NCBI RefSeq assembly: GCF_052117125.1
Contig: NZ_JBQKJT010000013.1
Location: 50,913 to 114,912, forward strand
Source: Avoscillospira_A sp052117125
Lineage (GTDB): Bacteria; Bacillota; Clostridia; Oscillospirales; Oscillospiraceae
Length of the DNA: 64,000 bases
Direction: 5' to 3'
Below the pieces are notes generated by a model, which made no database searches, had not been told where the DNA came from, and saw only the letters and a program-made list of their open reading frames with translations. Each line of letters starts with the position of its first letter. Positions within the stretch are counted from its first letter, which is position 1. Position numbers and translations under genes: made by a program. Shown here piece by piece: positions 6,840 through 14,840 of the stretch.

Positions 6840-9299
6840 ATGCAGCGCGAAAAAAACTCTGAAACCTTTATGACCAAACTGGCCCGCTTTATCGTGGACA
6901 AACGAAAGGCGTTCTACCTGATTTTCATTGCAGTCTTTCTGTTCAGCGCTGCGTCGGTAAATAAAGTACAGGTCAACAACGACATCACCAGCTATCTGCC
7001 CAGTGAGACCGAGACGCGCCGGGGTCTGACCATTATGGATCAGGAATTCGTCACCCTCGGCAGCGCCAATATCATGGTGTCCAACATCACCTATGAAACA
7101 GCGGAGGCCCTTTCCAAGGAGATTGCAGCCGTTCCAGGAGTCTCTGGCGTGGAATTTGACGACACCGAGGGGCATTACCATGACGCCGCCGCCCTGTTCA
7201 CAGTCTCGTTTGAGGGCGAGGAACAGGCACCGGAAACGGTGGAAGCGCTGGAGCGTGTGGAACTGTTGTTGGATGAATACGATTATTACCCCTCCACCAC
7301 GGTAGGCCGTGACGCCTCTGCCAGTCTCCAAAAGGAAATGACAGTGATTCTCGCCATTGCCGCCGTCGTCATCGTGGTGGTGCTGCTCTTCACCTCCAAA
7401 AGCTATTTGGAGGTACCAGTTTATCTCATTGTCTTTGCGACGGCTGCTGTGTTGAATATGGGTACCAATTACTGGTTTGGCACCATTTCTTTTATCACCA
7501 ACGCCATTGCCATTGTTTTGCAGTTGGCTCTGGCCATCGATTACGCCATCATCTTCTGCCATCGGTACATGGAGGAGCGGGATAACGGTCTGGACGCCCG
7601 GGAAGCGGATATTGCCGCCCTGTCCAAGGCTATTGTGGAAATTTCCTCATCCAGTTTGACCACCATTTCCGGTTTGGTGGCCTTGATGCTGATGCAGCTG
7701 CGCATCGGTTTCGATATGGGCATCGTACTGGCCAAGGGTATCGTCATCAGTATGCTCTGCGTCTTCCTGTTGATGCCGGGCCTGCTGATGCTGTTCCACA
7801 ATGCCATTGAGAAAACCCGGCATAAAAATCTGGTTCCCCATATCTCCTGGCTGGGCAAAGGTGTGGTCAAGCTGCGCTTTATCCTGCCGCCCATCTTTCT
7901 GGGCGTTCTGGTGGTGGGAGCCATCCTGTCGGGCCGCTGTGACTATGTGTTCGACGCCAACGACACGGATTTTGACAATAAGCCCGCCTGGCGGATTGCG
8001 GATGAAAAAGTCACAGAAGCCTTTGGACAGAAAAACACCATCGCCATGTTGGTACCCCGGGGCGATTACGACAAAGAGGGCGCCATTCTTCGGCATGTGG
8101 AGGCGTTGGAACCGGTGACCCAGGTCACTGGCCTTGCCAACATTGAAGTGGAGGACGGTCGTATGCTGACCGATGCCATGAATCCCCGGCAGTTTGCCGA
8201 GCTGGCCGGCGTGGATGTGGAGTTGGCCCGGCTGCTCTATCAAGCCTACGGTCTCAGTGTAGAGGAATACGGCGCCATTTTCCAGGAACCGGACGAATAC
8301 ACCGTTCCCCTGCTGGATATCTTTGAATTTCTGGTGGAACAAATCGACAAGGGCGTGGTCAGTCTGGACGAGGAGCAAAGCGAAAAGGTGGAGGATCTGC
8401 GGGAGCAGCTGGACATGGGTATTGAACAGCTGCGGGGAGAAAACTGGTCCCGCCTCGTCTTTGTGGCAGACTTGCCCACCGAAGGGTCCGAGACCTACGA
8501 CCTGCTGGACGAGATTCGCGCCATCGGTCAGACATATTACGGCGACAGCGTGATTCTGGTGGGCAACTCCACCAACGCCTTTGATCTCTCCAGCTCTTTC
8601 TCTCAGGACAACGCCAAAATCAGCATTTTGACAGCGCTGTTCGTCATGGTTATTCTGTTGTTTACCTTCAAATCGGCTGGTTTGCCTCTGCTGCTGGTTT
8701 TGACCATTCAAGGCTCCATCTGGATCAACTTTTCGTTCCCGGTATTGCAGGGGACCAACCTGTTCTTCCTCAGCTATCTGGTAGTCAGTTCCATTCAGAT
8801 GGGCGCCACCATTGACTATGCCATCGTCATCACCAACCGGTATCTGGAACTGAAAACCACCATGGAGCGAAAGCAAGCCGTCATAGAAGCGTTGGACCAG
8901 AGTTTCCCTACCATACTGACTTCAGGCAGTATTATGGCGGTGGCCGGTTTCCTCATCGGCGGTATCTCCACCGACGCCACCATCGGATCTGTGGGTCTGA
9001 CGCTGGGCCGTGGTACCGTCACCTCCATTCTGCTGGTCATGACGGTACTGCCCCAACTGCTGCTGTTGGGCGACAGTCTCATCGAACGGACGGCCATTAC
9101 CCTCAACCGCGACCGGAAACAGCGGTTTAACCGGGGCACCATGCGTTTGGACGGCCATATCCGCGGCCATGTGGCCGGTTTCATTGACGGCGAGTTTAAA
9201 GGCGTGGTCCATGGCAGCATCGACGCGCTTGTGGAAAGCAAATACCAAGTCCCGCAGGCGTTGGACGAGGCCGACGAAGAGGAGGCGGAAAGCATATGA
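6840..9299 (+). CDS. MMPL/RND-family exporter
   Basis: An 819-residue polytopic membrane protein. Helix 1 (about residues 20-40) is followed by an extracytoplasmic loop (VNNDITSYLPSE and onward), a block of helices 2-6 with SSSLTTISGLVALM, then the duplicated half with a second large loop and helices 8-12 (GATIDYAIVITNRY and SGSIMAVAGFLIGG). This is the RND fold of MMPL proteins, driven by proton flux, that export lipids, drugs or lipid-linked polymers. The start at 6840 follows GGAGAG. The C-terminal ~70 residues are soluble and acidic. It overlaps the next gene by 4 bp, implying that the GLUG protein works with it. The substrate is unknown. Confidence 0.93.
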   Translation: MQREKNSETFMTKLARFIVDKRKAFYLIFIAVFLFSAASVNKVQVNNDITSYLPSETETRRGLTIMDQEFVTLGSANIMVSNITYETAEALSKEIAAVPGVSGVEFDDTEGHYHDAAALFTVSFEGEEQAPETVEALERVELLLDEYDYYPSTTVGRDASASLQKEMTVILAIAAVVIVVVLLFTSKSYLEVPVYLIVFATAAVLNMGTNYWFGTISFITNAIAIVLQLALAIDYAIIFCHRYMEERDNGLDAREADIAALSKAIVEISSSSLTTISGLVALMLMQLRIGFDMGIVLAKGIVISMLCVFLLMPGLLMLFHNAIEKTRHKNLVPHISWLGKGVVKLRFILPPIFLGVLVVGAILSGRCDYVFDANDTDFDNKPAWRIADEKVTEAFGQKNTIAMLVPRGDYDKEGAILRHVEALEPVTQVTGLANIEVEDGRMLTDAMNPRQFAELAGVDVELARLLYQAYGLSVEEYGAIFQEPDEYTVPLLDIFEFLVEQIDKGVVSLDEEQSEKVEDLREQLDMGIEQLRGENWSRLVFVADLPTEGSETYDLLDEIRAIGQTYYGDSVILVGNSTNAFDLSSSFSQDNAKISILTALFVMVILLFTFKSAGLPLLLVLTIQGSIWINFSFPVLQGTNLFFLSYLVVSSIQMGATIDYAIVITNRYLELKTTMERKQAVIEALDQSFPTILTSGSIMAVAGFLIGGISTDATIGSVGLTLGRGTVTSILLVMTVLPQLLLLGDSLIERTAITLNRDRKQRFNRGTMRLDGHIRGHVAGFIDGEFKGVVHGSIDALVESKYQVPQALDEADEEEAESI

Positions 9300-12200
9300 T
9301 GAAACAGAAGCAATTTTTTCGGCGGCTGTGCGCCTCTCTGGTAGCCGCTGCGGTAACGCTGTCCCTGCTGCCGCCGGTATCGGCGGCCAACAGCATTTCC
9401 ATCGCATCTCTGGAGGACTGGAAATCATTCACAGACCGCTGTGTCCGGGACACCTATTCCCAGGGATTGACAGTAGAGCTGACGGCGGATCTGGATTTTA
9501 CAGACCATACCGTGGAGCCGGTACCTATCTTCCAGGGTACCTTCCATGGCAACGGCCACACCATCACCGGCTGGACCTACACGGAAAAAGGTTCCACCGT
9601 GGGCTTATTCCGCACGGTGACCGCCACCGCTGTGGTGGATGGATTGACGCTGGACGCCACTGTCAGCCCCGGCGGTACCGCCTCCACCGTAGGCTTGCTC
9701 TGCGGCGATAATTTCGGCATTCTGCAAAACTGCACGGTGCGCGGCACCTTGTCGGCCCAAACGGACACCGGCGGCATTGCCGGCTGCAACGAGGAATCGG
9801 GACAGATTCTAAACTGTATCAGCCATGCCCATGTGACTGCCGTCACCAACGGCGGCGGCATTGTAGGGCGGAATCTGGGAACTGTATCGGGCTGCATCAA
9901 CATTGGAATTCTCAATGATGATCCGGACCAGACGATTCCCACCAGCATCGGCGGCATTGCCGGTCTGTCCCGCGGCACCCTGACCGGCTGCCGCAACCAG
10001 GGTGCCGTGGGCTATGACCATCTGGGCTACAACATGGGCGGTATCGTAGGTCTGCAATCCGGGACCATTCTGGACTGCACAAACAGCGGGACCATTCGCG
10101 GCCGTAAGGATGTAGGCGGCATCGTAGGCCAATTTGAACCCAGCACCCATGTAACCTATGGTCCCTCCCCTGCCGATCAGCTCAACGACAAGTTGACGGG
10201 CTTGATGGCGGAGATGACCAGTCTCACCGACCGGCTCTACGCCATCTCCTCCAGCAGCGTGGACGATGTACAGGTCATTCACAACGCACTGGCCGAAATT
10301 CAGAAGCAGGCCCATTCTGCCGGTACGGAAAGTCTGGAAAACGTGCAGGAACTATCCGATCAGCTTCACATCCACGCTACGGCCATCAGCGATGCCATCA
10401 CCCAGGGCCGAGCGGTCATGGATGGCTTTCAGGATACTGCCCATCAGGATATCGAGGAGTTACTGAAGGCTTCCGACGCGTTTTCTGACGCCATCCATGC
10501 TATGGCTGAACAACTGGATGACGGACTGCGCGATACGCTGCATACAGCTGACATCGCATCATCGGATATTCACCGCCAAGTGCAGGCTATCCAATCCGCC
10601 ATGAACCAGATGGACCGGGAGTTGACGGCGCTGCATAATTATGTGGAGACGGTGATTTCCCTGTTCAACAGCGGTGATCTGTTGGGGGCGCTGACCACTC
10701 CACTGCCGGACATGAATCCTAGGGGAAACCTCAATACCATCGGCACGGCTCTGGTCAACATCGGCTCCAGCCTTGATACACTGACCAGTCAGTGGAGCAC
10801 CATTTACAAGCACACTTCCGACCAGCTGGGGCAGGAGCGGGAGCAGGCCCGGCAAGCTGCGGAACAGATTCGGGAAACGGCGGGCCATCTTAATGACGCC
10901 GCCTATGCCATGACCCAATCCCTCTCCAGCGTAACAGAGCAGCTGCAAACCAATTACGACGCTATTCTGGACCTAGTGAAAACCCATACCGACAGTCTCA
11001 ACCAGACCGCCCAGGATACTGGCGACGCCATCGACGCCCAGCTGGAGATTCTGTCGGACCAAGTACAGAAAATGACCGACAAAGCAGCGACAGACACCGA
11101 TCTGGTACATGATACCACCACGGCCCTGCTGAACCAGCTAGACCAGGTCCGGCAAGCCATTTACGATATGGGCCGGGAGCCGGAACTGACAGTGGAGGAA
11201 GTCACAGATATCACCGAGGGGCCTGGTCTGCTCTCCGGTTGTATCGCCACTGGCGACGTTTTCGGCGACAGCAACACCGGCGGATTGGTAGGTGTTGTCT
11301 CCACGGAGCTTGGCGACGACCCAGAGGCCACCTTCTCCATGGATGACATGGAATTGCTGTCCGATGTGTACGCAACACTGCGGGCTGTCATCCGTGACAG
11401 CCGCTTCGACGGCACGGTAACCGTACGCAACGACTGCGGCGGCGGTATCGTGGGCCGCAGTGAATCCGGCGCCATTGTCAATTGTGTGGCCCGTGGCACC
11501 GTAGAAACCGGTACCGATTACTGTGGAGGCATTGCCGGCCGCACCAAAGGCATTGTTACCGGCTGTGCCGCTCTGGTGGATTTGTCCGGTGACAACTGGG
11601 TAGGCGGTATCGCCGGTTTGGGTGCGGATATCAGCGGCTGCCGCACCATGGTGCGGGATGAAGGCGGCGGCGAATACCGCGGCGCCATTGCCGGACAGAG
11701 TGACGGTACATTGACCGACAACCGCTATCTGATGGAGGACCTCCCCGGACTGGACGGCGTAGACTATGCCGACCGTGCCCAAGGGCTGGATTTTGCATCA
11801 TTTTCTCAACTTTCCGGCGTCCCAGCTGATTTTCTGCACTTCTCCTATCGCTATGTGGTGGATGGCAAGACAATCGCCGAGATTCCTTTCTCCTACGACG
11901 GCAATTTGGACGAGAGCAAGATTCCTGCCGTGCCGCAACGGGATGGAAGCTACGGCCAGTGGCCGGAATGCCCCACTGAGCATCTGACCCGGTCCATGGT
12001 GTTGGAGGCACAGTTTACGGCGCCCACTGCTACCCTGTCCAGCGGCGGCGCCATTCCGGCGCTTCTGGTACAAGGTGACTTTGGCCCCGATGCGTCGCTG
12101 CATGTGACAGAGGAGCCGCTGGACGGAGCACCCACCGGCGCGGTGGCCGCTTATGGCTACACCATAGAGAACTTCTCGGGCGACACTGTAACCTTACGTC

Positions 12201-12439
12201 TGCGGGCAGCCGACTGCACCCATCCGGCAGTCTATCTCTGGCAGGATGGCCAATGGCAGACGGTAGATACCGAAACAGATGGTTCCTATCTGATATGCAC
12301 CGCACCAGCCAACAGCAAGGTACTGTTGACGGACACTCCCACGGTTTGGCCCATTCCAGCTGCCATCGGCGGCGCGGCTGTCATAGCCGTCGTTGTACTT
12401 CTATTGGTACACCGTCGGAAACGGGCTAAATCGGCTTGA
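9296..12439 (+). CDS. Secreted GLUG-repeat/coiled-coil surface protein, partner of the MMPL exporter
   Basis: A 1,047-residue protein with a signal peptide (about residues 1-30, ending VSAA). Residues ~60-285 carry GLUG-type beta-helix repeats (GGIAG, GGIVGRN, GGIVGLQSG). Residues ~290-650 are a long helical region with heptad character, resembling MCP or YhgE-type spacer coils. A second set of GLUG repeats occupies ~655-830 (GGIVGRSESGAIVNC, GGIAGRTKGIVTGC), then a beta-rich region, then a C-terminal membrane helix (~1020-1040) with the basic tail HRRKRAKSA. There is no LPXTG. It overlaps the MMPL gene by 4 bp (ATGA). It probably stands on the outer face of the membrane as an accessory or receiving scaffold for the exported molecule; that role is inferred. 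Confidence 0.85.
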   Translation: MMKQKQFFRRLCASLVAAAVTLSLLPPVSAANSISIASLEDWKSFTDRCVRDTYSQGLTVELTADLDFTDHTVEPVPIFQGTFHGNGHTITGWTYTEKGSTVGLFRTVTATAVVDGLTLDATVSPGGTASTVGLLCGDNFGILQNCTVRGTLSAQTDTGGIAGCNEESGQILNCISHAHVTAVTNGGGIVGRNLGTVSGCINIGILNDDPDQTIPTSIGGIAGLSRGTLTGCRNQGAVGYDHLGYNMGGIVGLQSGTILDCTNSGTIRGRKDVGGIVGQFEPSTHVTYGPSPADQLNDKLTGLMAEMTSLTDRLYAISSSSVDDVQVIHNALAEIQKQAHSAGTESLENVQELSDQLHIHATAISDAITQGRAVMDGFQDTAHQDIEELLKASDAFSDAIHAMAEQLDDGLRDTLHTADIASSDIHRQVQAIQSAMNQMDRELTALHNYVETVISLFNSGDLLGALTTPLPDMNPRGNLNTIGTALVNIGSSLDTLTSQWSTIYKHTSDQLGQEREQARQAAEQIRETAGHLNDAAYAMTQSLSSVTEQLQTNYDAILDLVKTHTDSLNQTAQDTGDAIDAQLEILSDQVQKMTDKAATDTDLVHDTTTALLNQLDQVRQAIYDMGREPELTVEEVTDITEGPGLLSGCIATGDVFGDSNTGGLVGVVSTELGDDPEATFSMDDMELLSDVYATLRAVIRDSRFDGTVTVRNDCGGGIVGRSESGAIVNCVARGTVETGTDYCGGIAGRTKGIVTGCAALVDLSGDNWVGGIAGLGADISGCRTMVRDEGGGEYRGAIAGQSDGTLTDNRYLMEDLPGLDGVDYADRAQGLDFASFSQLSGVPADFLHFSYRYVVDGKTIAEIPFSYDGNLDESKIPAVPQRDGSYGQWPECPTEHLTRSMVLEAQFTAPTATLSSGGAIPALLVQGDFGPDASLHVTEEPLDGAPTGAVAAYGYTIENFSGDTVTLRLRAADCTHPAVYLWQDGQWQTVDTETDGSYLICTAPANSKVLLTDTPTVWPIPAAIGGAAVIAVVVLLLVHRRKRAKSA

Positions 12440-12522
12440 ACCAAGGATAGATTTTTTGCGACACTTATGGTATGATCGACCCATAATCCGGCATCGGTCC
12501 GGAAACTACGGGAGGAATGATC

Positions 12523-12990
12523 GTGTCCATTGAACGAGTGATCGCGTATTTTCAGCAGTTCGGCATGGCGGACCGGATTTTGCAGCTGGATGCATCCAGC
12601 GCCACGGTCGCATTGGCCGCGGAGGCGCTGCATTGTGCGCCCTGCCGCATTGCCAAAACCCTGTCCTTTGCCGTCCATGACGATGCAGTTTTGATCGTCG
12701 CCGCCGGTGACGCCCGTATTGACAATGCCAAATACAAGGCCCGATTTGGCGTCAAGGCAAAAATGCTTTCGCCGGAAGAAGCGGCGCAACGCATTGGTCA
12801 TGCGGTGGGCGGTGTGTGCCCGTTTGCCGTCAACGACGGTGTCACCGTCTACCTGGACAAATCCCTGCAGCGGTTCGACACGGTCTTTCCGGCCTGCGGC
12901 AGCAGCAACAGCGCCATTGAACTGACTCTGGCAGAGCTGGAGCAGCATTCCAATTCCGCCGGATGGGTGGACGTTTGCAAAGATTGGTAA
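12523..12990 (+). CDS. YbaK/EbsC-like aminoacyl-tRNA deacylase
   Basis: A 155-residue member of the YbaK/ProX editing-domain family, which hydrolyses misacylated tRNAs such as Ala-tRNA(Pro) or Cys-tRNA(Pro). The family core is visible: CRIAKTLSF, the invariant lysine region NAKYKARFGVKAK, and the glycine-rich VGGVCPFAV. An ATG at 12517 is in frame but directly abuts GGGAGGA; the GTG at 12523, 7 bases after GGGAGG, is the better start. The FmdE-like gene begins 36 bp after the stop, so the two may be co-transcribed. Exact substrate specificity cannot be read from sequence. Confidence 0.88.
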   Translation: MSIERVIAYFQQFGMADRILQLDASSATVALAAEALHCAPCRIAKTLSFAVHDDAVLIVAAGDARIDNAKYKARFGVKAKMLSPEEAAQRIGHAVGGVCPFAVNDGVTVYLDKSLQRFDTVFPACGSSNSAIELTLAELEQHSNSAGWVDVCKDW

Positions 12991-13026
12991 TCGCATTTGC
13001 GGCAACAATGGAAAGGAGCCTATCGC

Positions 13027-13566
13027 ATGGACCAAGAAAAAGCACAAGCGCTGTGGCAGTGGGCCATTGACTTTCATGGTCATACCTGTCCCGGCATCGC
13101 CATCGGTTATCGGGCCGCACTTTACGCCATGGAGCTGTTGGGGCTGGAATTCTCCGACGATGAGCAGGTAGTTTGTATCACAGAAAACGACGCCTGTGGC
13201 GTAGATGCCATTCAGGCTGTTCTGGGCTGTTCTGTCGGCAAGGGCAATCTGCTATTCCACCTGCGGGGAAAACAGGCGTTCTCCTTCTATCGACGCACTA
13301 CCGGCCAATCGGTGCGGTTGGTACTCAATCCCCGCCCACGAGGCCTGAGCCGGGAGGAATCCCTCCGCTGGATTCTGGAAAAACCCTCGGCGGAGCTGTT
13401 CACCGTCAAGGAACCCACCATTACGCTGCCGGAATCCGCCCGGATTTTCGATTCCTACGTATGCGACTGCTGCGGCGAAGTCACCGGTGCGAACTGGATT
13501 CGCCTATCCGGCGACAAAAAGCTGTGTCTCGATTGCTACTCTACTTATGACCGGTTCAACGTATAA
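13027..13566 (+). CDS. FmdE-family protein with C-terminal zinc finger
   Basis: A 179-residue protein related to the FmdE/FwdE subunit family. It carries the signature HGHTCPGIAIGYRAA near the N-terminus, the ENDACGVDAIQAVLGCSVGKG core and a C-terminal four-cysteine finger (CDCCGE ... LCLDC). In methanogens FmdE belongs to formylmethanofuran dehydrogenase; clostridial stand-alone members are often linked to molybdenum or metal metabolism, but no formylmethanofuran or molybdopterin gene is visible here. The start at 13027 follows AAAGGAG. A strong terminator lies downstream. Confidence 0.88.
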   Translation: MDQEKAQALWQWAIDFHGHTCPGIAIGYRAALYAMELLGLEFSDDEQVVCITENDACGVDAIQAVLGCSVGKGNLLFHLRGKQAFSFYRRTTGQSVRLVLNPRPRGLSREESLRWILEKPSAELFTVKEPTITLPESARIFDSYVCDCCGEVTGANWIRLSGDKKLCLDCYSTYDRFNV

Positions 13567-13649
13567 ACCCTTCCAGCATTTCAACGCAATACGAGAACGA
13601 GCAAAACCCGAATGTGCATGAAGGCTTTGTAAATTTTTTTCATAGAGAA

Positions 13650-13694
13650 AAACTGGGAGCGGAAACCGCAAGGCTTCTGCTCCCAATTTTTTTA
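13650..13694. terminator. Bidirectional terminator between convergent genes
   Basis: TGGGAGC (13654-13660) pairs with GCTCCCA (13679-13685), with further inner pairing GGAA/TTCT. It is followed by T7 on the plus strand and preceded by A5 (T5 on the minus strand). It serves the FmdE gene and the converging glycosyltransferase gene. Confidence 0.85.
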
Positions 13695-14840
13695 TAATAT
13701 TTTCATTTCCCGCAGCATGGATTCCATCTGCGACACTCTGGCATCCCAGGAACTTTGACGGCCGGCCTCCATGCGGGCTTTTACCCGCTCAGGGGTCGTG
13801 TCTACGATGGCCTCCGCACAGCAGTTAACAAACTGCTCCGGCGTCCGGGCCACCTGCATAATGGATTCGTATTGCAGCACCTGGTCCGGCTGCGGCGTAG
13901 AGACGATGGGCTTGCCGGTAGCCAGATACTCGTAAAATTTCAGCGGACTCACATCTTTGCTCAGATCACCGGATGCAAACAGGTTCAGGCAAACATCAAA
14001 GGCCGCCAGATAATCCGGCAACTGCTCATGGGGCTTCAGGCCCAGAAAATGGACGTTGGGCAGCGCTCGCAGGTCGGACAAATCCACACCGGGCTTTTCC
14101 TTGCCAATAAAGACGAAATTCCACTGGGGCCGGGCTTTGGCCGCATGGACCACCCAACCGTATTCGATACAGCTTTGCAGCGCGCCGACGAAGCCCAGAA
14201 TCGGTCCTTGCAGCGTTTGGAGTTCCTGTGGCACGGGCCGGGGCTCTGCGGCCTTGCTGAACAGCTCAAAGTTAGCGCCGTTGGGAATAAAGGCAGCTTT
14301 AGGATTGGCGGCTTTCAGCCGCTGGCACAGACTGTCGGCTGTGGCAAAGACCATGTCACTCTTGGCGGCCAGATCCATTTCCATTTGATCCACCAGCTGG
14401 GGATTCATCAATCCGCCGTAAGCCGAATGGCGATCCACGCAGTCATAGACCAACGCGCTGTGGGGCACATGGTCCACCAGATCGGCACAGACCGGCGAAT
14501 AGGTCCACAGAACCGGCTTCTCAAACCCGTGGCGCTTCATCACCTTGCGGACATAGGCGGCCATTCGCTTCTGATTCAGCCGGTTAATCCAACGATATTT
14601 GTTGAAAAAAGGCAGTACCGGCGGCAACGCGTAAACCGTAATATGGTCCGCCACCTTTTCACCAGGCTTATGGTAGGCTTTGCAGTGGGCCAGGGCGCTG
14701 CGATCCTTGATTGGTGCAATGATGGACACCGACGGATCAAAATACAGCACCTCAGCGTCGTGCAGACGGCTCATGACCTGCTGCTTTCTTGTGGGAATGG
14801 GATACCACGGTGACGTGGCTAGACAGACGATTTGTTTCAT
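13692..14840 (-). CDS. Glycosyltransferase (GT4/GT1-like)
   Basis: A 382-residue GT-B fold glycosyltransferase. The N-terminal half has the start MKQIVCLATSPWYPIPTRKQ and YDCVDRHSAYGG; the C-terminal donor-binding half has the family pattern GFVGALQ, HFLGLKPHEQLPDYLAAFDV and PLKFYEYLATGKPIVSTP, where the glutamate of KFYEYLA is the usual nucleotide-sugar contact. It is coupled by a 4-bp overlap to the upstream GT-CsaB gene and probably adds a sugar to the same surface polymer on the cytoplasmic side. Sugar and linkage are unknown. Confidence 0.9.
   Translation of the reverse strand: MKQIVCLATSPWYPIPTRKQQVMSRLHDAEVLYFDPSVSIIAPIKDRSALAHCKAYHKPGEKVADHITVYALPPVLPFFNKYRWINRLNQKRMAAYVRKVMKRHGFEKPVLWTYSPVCADLVDHVPHSALVYDCVDRHSAYGGLMNPQLVDQMEMDLAAKSDMVFATADSLCQRLKAANPKAAFIPNGANFELFSKAAEPRPVPQELQTLQGPILGFVGALQSCIEYGWVVHAAKARPQWNFVFIGKEKPGVDLSDLRALPNVHFLGLKPHEQLPDYLAAFDVCLNLFASGDLSKDVSPLKFYEYLATGKPIVSTPQPDQVLQYESIMQVARTPEQFVNCCAEAIVDTTPERVKARMEAGRQSSWDARVSQMESMLREMKIL

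Noticed and set aside
9809..10315. Long antisense frames inside the GLUG gene and similar frames inside gltX, glpK, M60 and adhesin genes
   Set aside because: They are complementary-strand shadows of high-GC genes: no ribosome sites, low-complexity or arginine/serine-rich translations, and no family motifs.
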